A stretch of 8,639 nucleotides of DNA from CAYIRQ01 sp964365905 (lineage in GTDB: Bacteria > Patescibacteriota > Gracilibacteria > Peribacterales > Peribacteraceae). Under the pieces are notes generated by a model, which had not been told where the DNA came from, ran no database searches, and saw nothing but the letters and a program-made list of their open reading frames with translations. Positions within the stretch are counted from its first letter, which is position 1; each line of letters starts with the position of its first letter. Below are positions 5,906 through 8,639 of this stretch, in pieces. A program made the position numbers and the translations under genes. The stretch covers positions 1 through 8,639 of the forward strand of contig CAYIRQ010000067.1 of assembly GCA_964365905.1 (NCBI GenBank), written 5' to 3'.

Positions 5906-5911
5906 TCGCTC

Positions 5912-7705
5912 ATGTGCGGCATCTTCGGGTATAGCGGGAAGCGGCACGATGCGGGGCGCATTGTCGTGCGCGGGCTCAAGAATCTGGAGTATCGCGGGTA
6001 CGACTCGTGGGGGGTTGCCCAGATCATTGACGGGAGCAACGTGCGGGTGATGAAGGAAGTGGGAAAGATCGGGGGAGTGAATCCGGAGCTCTTCTCCGAT
6101 CTCTCCAGTCTCGCCATCGCGCACACGCGCTGGGCGACGCACGGTGGGGTGACGAAGGAGAACGCGCATCCGCACCTCTCCTGCGACGGCACGATCGCGG
6201 TCGTTCATAACGGCATCATCGAGAATTATGAATCGCTGAAGCGGCGGTTGGAGCAAAAGGGACACCGCTTTCATTCCGAGACGGACACGGAGGTGATCGC
6301 CCATCTCATCGAGGAATACATGCACGAGGGAAAGGAGCGGAGCGCGTCGCTGAGCGCTTTTGCGGAGGCCGTGCGGCGCGCCTGCTCTGAATTCACGGGC
6401 CGCTATGCGCTCCTCGCCATGCATACGGGCAGCACGGAGCTCGTTGCGGCGCGAACGGGTTCTCCCTTGATCGTGGGGGTGGGGAAGGGGGAGTACTTCA
6501 TCGCTTCGGATATCCCCGCCTTCATGGATGCGACGAAAATCGTGAACTACCTCGATGACGGCGAGCTTGTCGTGACGGACGGGAAGGACGTCCGGTTCTT
6601 CACCATTGCCGGAAAAGAGCTTTGGAAGCGCGACGTGGAAATCACGTGGAATGTCGCACAGGCGGAGAAAGGCGAGTACCAGCACTACATGCTCAAGGAG
6701 ATCATGGATCAGAAAAACTCGATCGCAAGAGCGGTGAATCAGGATGAGGAGCAGATCGAAACACTCGCACAGGCGATTCGGGAGGCGCGCGGCACCTATT
6801 TGAGTGGCTGCGGGACGGCGGGAAAAGTATGCATGGCATCCGAGTATTTCTTTGCGGTCGTCTCGGAGCATCACGTAAACTTCGCTCCGGCGAGCGAATT
6901 TCCTCTGCACCATCACTTCCTCGTTCCGGAGAGTCTCCTCGTCGTCGTTTCCCAAAGCGGGGAGACGGCGGATGTGCTCGAGGCAATGAAGGTCGCGAAG
7001 AGTAAGGGCGCGAAGGTCCTCTCCATCGTGAATGTGGAAGGATCCTCCATTGCCCGCGCCTCGGATTACTCGCTCCTCATCAATGCCGGTCCCGAGCGTG
7101 CGGTCGCATCCACGAAAGCCGCGACCGGACAGATGGCCGTGCTCCTCCTCATCGCGCACGCATTAGTCGGCAAGCTCAATCGTGGTCGTGCACTTCTCCT
7201 TGAAACCGCTGCGAAAATCAACGACATGTTGAACCCACGGTATCTGGAGCACATTGAAAAGCTCGCGACAGCGATCAGGAAATTTGACGATCTCTACATC
7301 ATCGGCAAAGGATGGAACTACCCGATGGCGCTCGAGAGCGCGATCAAAATTCAGGAAGTGAGCTACATCCACGCGGAAGGATTTGCCGGCGGTGAACTGA
7401 AGCATGGCCCCATCGCGCTCATTGAAAAAGGAACTCCCTGCATCGTCCTCATGGGAGAAGACGAAGTGAAGCAGGATATCCTGAATAATGCGATGGAAGT
7501 GAAAGCGCGGGGAGGCTATATCATCGGCGTCGCTCCCGAGAATAGTTCCATTTTCGATTACTGGGTCAAGGTTCCGGAAGCGAGCTACGCGCAGCCCATC
7601 GTGAATGTCATCCCGATCCAGATCCTCGCGTATTACCTTGCTTTGAAACGAGGGAAGGATCCGGATATGCCGAGGAATTTGGCGAAATCTGTTACTGTGA
7701 AATGA
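5912..7705 (+). CDS. glmS: Glutamine--fructose-6-phosphate aminotransferase (isomerizing)
   Basis: Makes glucosamine-6-phosphate from fructose-6-phosphate and glutamine, the entry step to UDP-GlcNAc and peptidoglycan. 597 aa, close to the usual 600-610. The start is fixed by chemistry: the Cys after Met (MCGIFGY) must become residue 1 as the amidotransferase nucleophile. An in-frame ATG 69 bp upstream (5843) lies in repeat DNA and would bury it. N-terminal glutaminase motifs are LEYRGYDSWG, HTRWATHGG (71-79), HNGIIENY (99-106) and the ETDTE loop. Two SIS sugar-isomerase domains follow: GCGTAG (299-304), SQSGETADV (347-355), STKAATGQ (400-407), then E482, ELKHGP with H498, and the C-tail LAKSVTV with K592, which corresponds to the active-site Lys603 of E. 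coli. The final residue is Lys where E. coli has Glu. The gene appears to be a single-gene unit with its own promoter. Confidence 0.97.
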   Translation: MCGIFGYSGKRHDAGRIVVRGLKNLEYRGYDSWGVAQIIDGSNVRVMKEVGKIGGVNPELFSDLSSLAIAHTRWATHGGVTKENAHPHLSCDGTIAVVHNGIIENYESLKRRLEQKGHRFHSETDTEVIAHLIEEYMHEGKERSASLSAFAEAVRRACSEFTGRYALLAMHTGSTELVAARTGSPLIVGVGKGEYFIASDIPAFMDATKIVNYLDDGELVVTDGKDVRFFTIAGKELWKRDVEITWNVAQAEKGEYQHYMLKEIMDQKNSIARAVNQDEEQIETLAQAIREARGTYLSGCGTAGKVCMASEYFFAVVSEHHVNFAPASEFPLHHHFLVPESLLVVVSQSGETADVLEAMKVAKSKGAKVLSIVNVEGSSIARASDYSLLINAGPERAVASTKAATGQMAVLLLIAHALVGKLNRGRALLLETAAKINDMLNPRYLEHIEKLATAIRKFDDLYIIGKGWNYPMALESAIKIQEVSYIHAEGFAGGELKHGPIALIEKGTPCIVLMGEDEVKQDILNNAMEVKARGGYIIGVAPENSSIFDYWVKVPEASYAQPIVNVIPIQILAYYLALKRGKDPDMPRNLAKSVTVK

Positions 7706-7861
7706 ATTCGATTCATTCAAAAGAGGCTTCGAAGTGCGATGGAAATTCTCTTCCATTGCATGAGAAGATTCACCCATTCATTCTGAATAATTTGCGAGAT
7801 GCCAGCAGAATCATGCGGCTCACCGCAGCGCTGCGATTTACACAGTCGAGTAGCGATCCAG

Positions 7862-7886
7862 TTCTTGAAGGCCTGGCCTTCAAGAA
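7862..7886 (+). terminator. Long perfect hairpin downstream of glmS (possible terminator or mRNA end)
   Basis: TTCTTGAAGGC and GCCTTCAAGAA form an 11-bp perfect stem with the 3-nt loop CTG. It lies 157 bp after the glmS stop. The bases after it (ATTATGG) are not a T-tract, so Rho-independent termination is doubtful. It may instead protect the 3' end of the glmS mRNA or be a repeat arm. Confidence 0.35.
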
Positions 7887-7955
7887 ATTATGGAATGAGA
7901 TTGGTTCGGAGTGATAGGCTGGGAAGACTGAAGGAGGCTGTTGTAGAGTCTCCCT

Positions 7956-8019
7956 TTGTCATGCTGAGTGAAGGCACGTCACTCGCAAGTGACGTGCCGC
8001 AGACGAAGCATCGAGCCGC
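7956..8019 (+). repeat. REP-like repeat, left arm of the pair enclosing the GIY-YIG gene
   Basis: Parts in order: TTGTCATGCTGAGTGAA (7956-7972); a perfect 11-bp hairpin GGCACGTCACT, loop CGCA, AGTGACGTGCC (7973-7998); AGACGAAGCAT (8001-8011); AGCCGC (8014-8019). Every block recurs in inverted orientation after the gene. The outer stem GGCACG/CGTGCC is identical in both arms, while the inner stem differs yet still pairs. The arm ends 28 bp before the start codon. Confidence 0.85.
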
Positions 8020-8029
8020 CGCGATCTTC

Positions 8030-8041
8030 TGCTACCATAAA
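8030..8041 (+). promoter_or_regulatory. Candidate promoter of the GIY-YIG gene
   Basis: TGCTACCAT (8030-8038) is an extended -10, overlapped by CATAAA (8036-8041), which ends 6 nt before the ATG at 8048. Either would give a leader of zero to a few bases. No -35 is evident. The CCTCCT just before the ATG is the complement of a Shine-Dalgarno sequence, not one itself. Confidence 0.35.
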
Positions 8042-8047
8042 CCTCCT

Positions 8048-8362
8048 ATGCATGAATATTTCGTCTACATCCTCCGCTGTCGCGATGGAAGTTACTACAC
8101 AGGAGTGACAAATGATCTCGAGGAAAGAATACGTTCGCATGAACGAGGAGATGATAGAGCTGCATACACGTATCTACGAAGACCAGTGAAACTTGTATAC
8201 AAGGAATCTTTTCAGGATATCAACGATGCCATCCTGCATGAGAAGCAAATTCAGGGGTGGAGTCGCAAGAAGAAAGAAGCGCTGATTGCAGGAAACTTTG
8301 AGAAATTGCATGTGCTTGCGATGAATAAGAAGAACAGGGAGAAGTTTGGTGGGAATATGTGA
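8048..8362 (+). CDS. Small GIY-YIG nuclease-domain protein (YhbQ/UvrC-N-like)
   Basis: 104 aa. The fold's hallmarks are in place: YFVYIL (4-9) for the GIY strand, YYTGVT (16-21) for the YIG strand, Arg27 in DLEERIRSHERG where the catalytic Arg of I-TevI lies, and Glu65 in LHEKQIQGW as metal ligand. The basic stretch WSRKKKEALI follows. This is the single-domain 'putative endonuclease' type (COG2827). Cellular roles of such proteins are poorly known; the family cuts DNA using a metal ion. The frame is open back to 7799, but those codons lie in the repeat arm and give nonsense, so the ATG at 8048, directly before the GIY strand, is taken. The gene lies exactly between two inverted REP-like repeats, beginning 28 bp after the left arm and stopping 4 bp before the right arm. 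This suggests the gene and repeats form one unit. Confidence 0.9.
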   Translation: MHEYFVYILRCRDGSYYTGVTNDLEERIRSHERGDDRAAYTYLRRPVKLVYKESFQDINDAILHEKQIQGWSRKKKEALIAGNFEKLHVLAMNKKNREKFGGNM

Positions 8363-8366
8363 AGTC

Positions 8367-8430
8367 GCGGCTTCATGCTTCGTCTCCGGCACGGCATTCG
8401 TGAATGCCGTGCCTTCACTCAGCATGACAA
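8367..8430 (-). repeat. REP-like repeat, right (inverted) arm of the pair enclosing the GIY-YIG gene
   Basis: On the minus strand it reads, in order: TTGTCATGCTGAGTGAA (exact copy; 8414-8430), a 12-bp hairpin GGCACGGCATTC/GAATGCCGTGCC with a 2-nt loop (8388-8413), AGACGAAGCAT (8375-8385) and AGCCGC (8367-8372). The block order and spacing match the left arm. It lies between two convergent genes, so the hairpin could also serve as a shared transcript end, though no T-tract is present. Confidence 0.85.
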
Positions 8431-8453
8431 GTTCAATATATGCTCGCTGGGCG

Positions 8454-8639
8454 TCACCTCTCATCCGGCGGCACGCCGTAGTACTCGAGCATGAGCGCCG
8501 CGATTTCCCGGAAGACGGGACCGGCGGAGCGCTCTCCGAATTCCACCGTGCGCGGACGATCGAATTTCACGATCATCGCGAATTTGGGGTGATCTACTGG
8601 ACCATACCCGCCGAAGGACGTAATGTAGGTACAGCTTCC
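8454..8639 (-). CDS. Penicillin-binding protein, C-terminal end (partial)
   Basis: The last 61 residues are present; the rest lies beyond the window. The end reads SFGGYGPVDHPKFAMIVKFD, then FGERSAGPVFREIAALMLEY and YGVPPDER before the TGA. The pattern S-F-x-G-x-x-P-x-x-x-P-K-x-A-x-x-V, then GxxxAxPVFxxIxxxxLxYxxxPPD, is typical of the C-terminal edge of the transpeptidase domain in FtsI/PBP2-type class B enzymes, which cross-link peptidoglycan outside the membrane. The KTG motif and catalytic Ser would be upstream and cannot be seen, so I give no symbol. It is convergent with the GIY-YIG gene, ending 23 bp from the right repeat arm. Confidence 0.85.
   Translation of the reverse strand, partial: GSCTYITSFGGYGPVDHPKFAMIVKFDRPRTVEFGERSAGPVFREIAALMLEYYGVPPDER

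Larger units (their letters stand above)
7706..8047. other. 342-bp noncoding stretch between glmS and the GIY-YIG gene
   Basis: The first 250 bp (7706-7955) hold no gene I recognise. A 70-codon frame (7702-7914) overlaps the glmS stop as ATGA, but its product resembles nothing I know and it runs through the hairpin at 7862-7886, so I do not call it. A 12-nt palindrome, CGCAGCGCTGCG, lies at 7824-7835. From 7956 to 8019 the stretch is occupied by the left arm of the repeat pair around the GIY-YIG gene, then by that gene's promoter region. Confidence 0.5.

Noticed and set aside
5843..5911. Upstream ATG start for glmS adding 23 residues
   Set aside because: The catalytic Cys must directly follow the initiator Met. 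The extra codons begin in the repeat and span the predicted promoter.
5722..5911. glmS ribozyme or riboswitch upstream of glmS
   Set aside because: The predicted transcript starts at the ATG, and the upstream DNA is a palindromic repeat pair without the expected ribozyme core.
5846..7159. A 437-codon minus-strand open frame
   Set aside because: It is antisense to glmS, rich in His, Arg and Leu as expected for a shadow frame, with no domain signature.
7706..7955. A tRNA or other structured RNA gene
   Set aside because: There is no T-loop GGTTCGAAT-type motif with matching acceptor stem; only isolated hairpins are seen.
7799..8047. N-terminal extension of the GIY-YIG protein by 83 codons
   Set aside because: The codons translate the REP-like repeat and spacer. 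The GIY strand begins right after the ATG at 8048, matching known single-domain proteins.

Overview
The window is bacterial chromosome from an organism I cannot name. Compact gene spacing, a small peptidyl-tRNA hydrolase, a membrane-anchored Cys-repeat protein, a lipoprotein and a small GIY-YIG nuclease fit a Patescibacteria/CPR lineage such as Peregrinibacteria/Peribacteria, but this is inference from gene style. TGA ends several genes (glmS, pth, the nuclease), so a code that reads UGA as glycine is unlikely. I see no rRNA, tRNA or CRISPR array.

Layout. 1-1041: a possible end of an upstream gene, then a plus-strand membrane-anchored protein with eight six-cysteine repeats. 1081-2633: a minus-strand run of bPH membrane protein, peptidyl-tRNA hydrolase (pth), then a frameshifted remnant of an EamA/DMT transporter. 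2679-3335: signal peptidase I (lepB), transcribed divergently from the bPH-pth pair. 3373-4891: an intact single-ORF IS66-family element (ISBst12-like) with 18-bp terminal inverted repeats and an 8-bp target duplication. 4939-5721: a predicted coiled-coil lipoprotein whose promoter starts 3 bp beyond that duplication. 5751-5842: a pair of inverted, hairpin-forming repeats. 5912-7705: glmS, first enzyme of amino-sugar and peptidoglycan precursor synthesis. 7706-8047: a noncoding stretch with a long hairpin and one arm of a repeat pair. 8048-8362: a GIY-YIG nuclease. 8363-8430: the second, inverted arm of that pair. 8454-8639: the C-terminus of a penicillin-binding protein on the minus strand.

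The host genes lean towards the cell envelope: protein export (lepB), lipoprotein, peptidoglycan precursor (glmS) and peptidoglycan cross-linking (PBP). They are separate transcription units rather than one operon.

Two patterns stand out. First, the GIY-YIG gene is tightly enclosed by an inverted pair of REP-like repeats; their hairpin is conserved while part of the stem sequence has changed on both sides. This resembles the REP/RAYT arrangement but with a different nuclease, and is the best candidate for an undescribed mobile system here. Second, four first-in-transcript genes have a -10 hexamer ending 6-7 nt before the start codon, while the internal gene pth has a normal Shine-Dalgarno sequence. 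This suggests leaderless transcripts.
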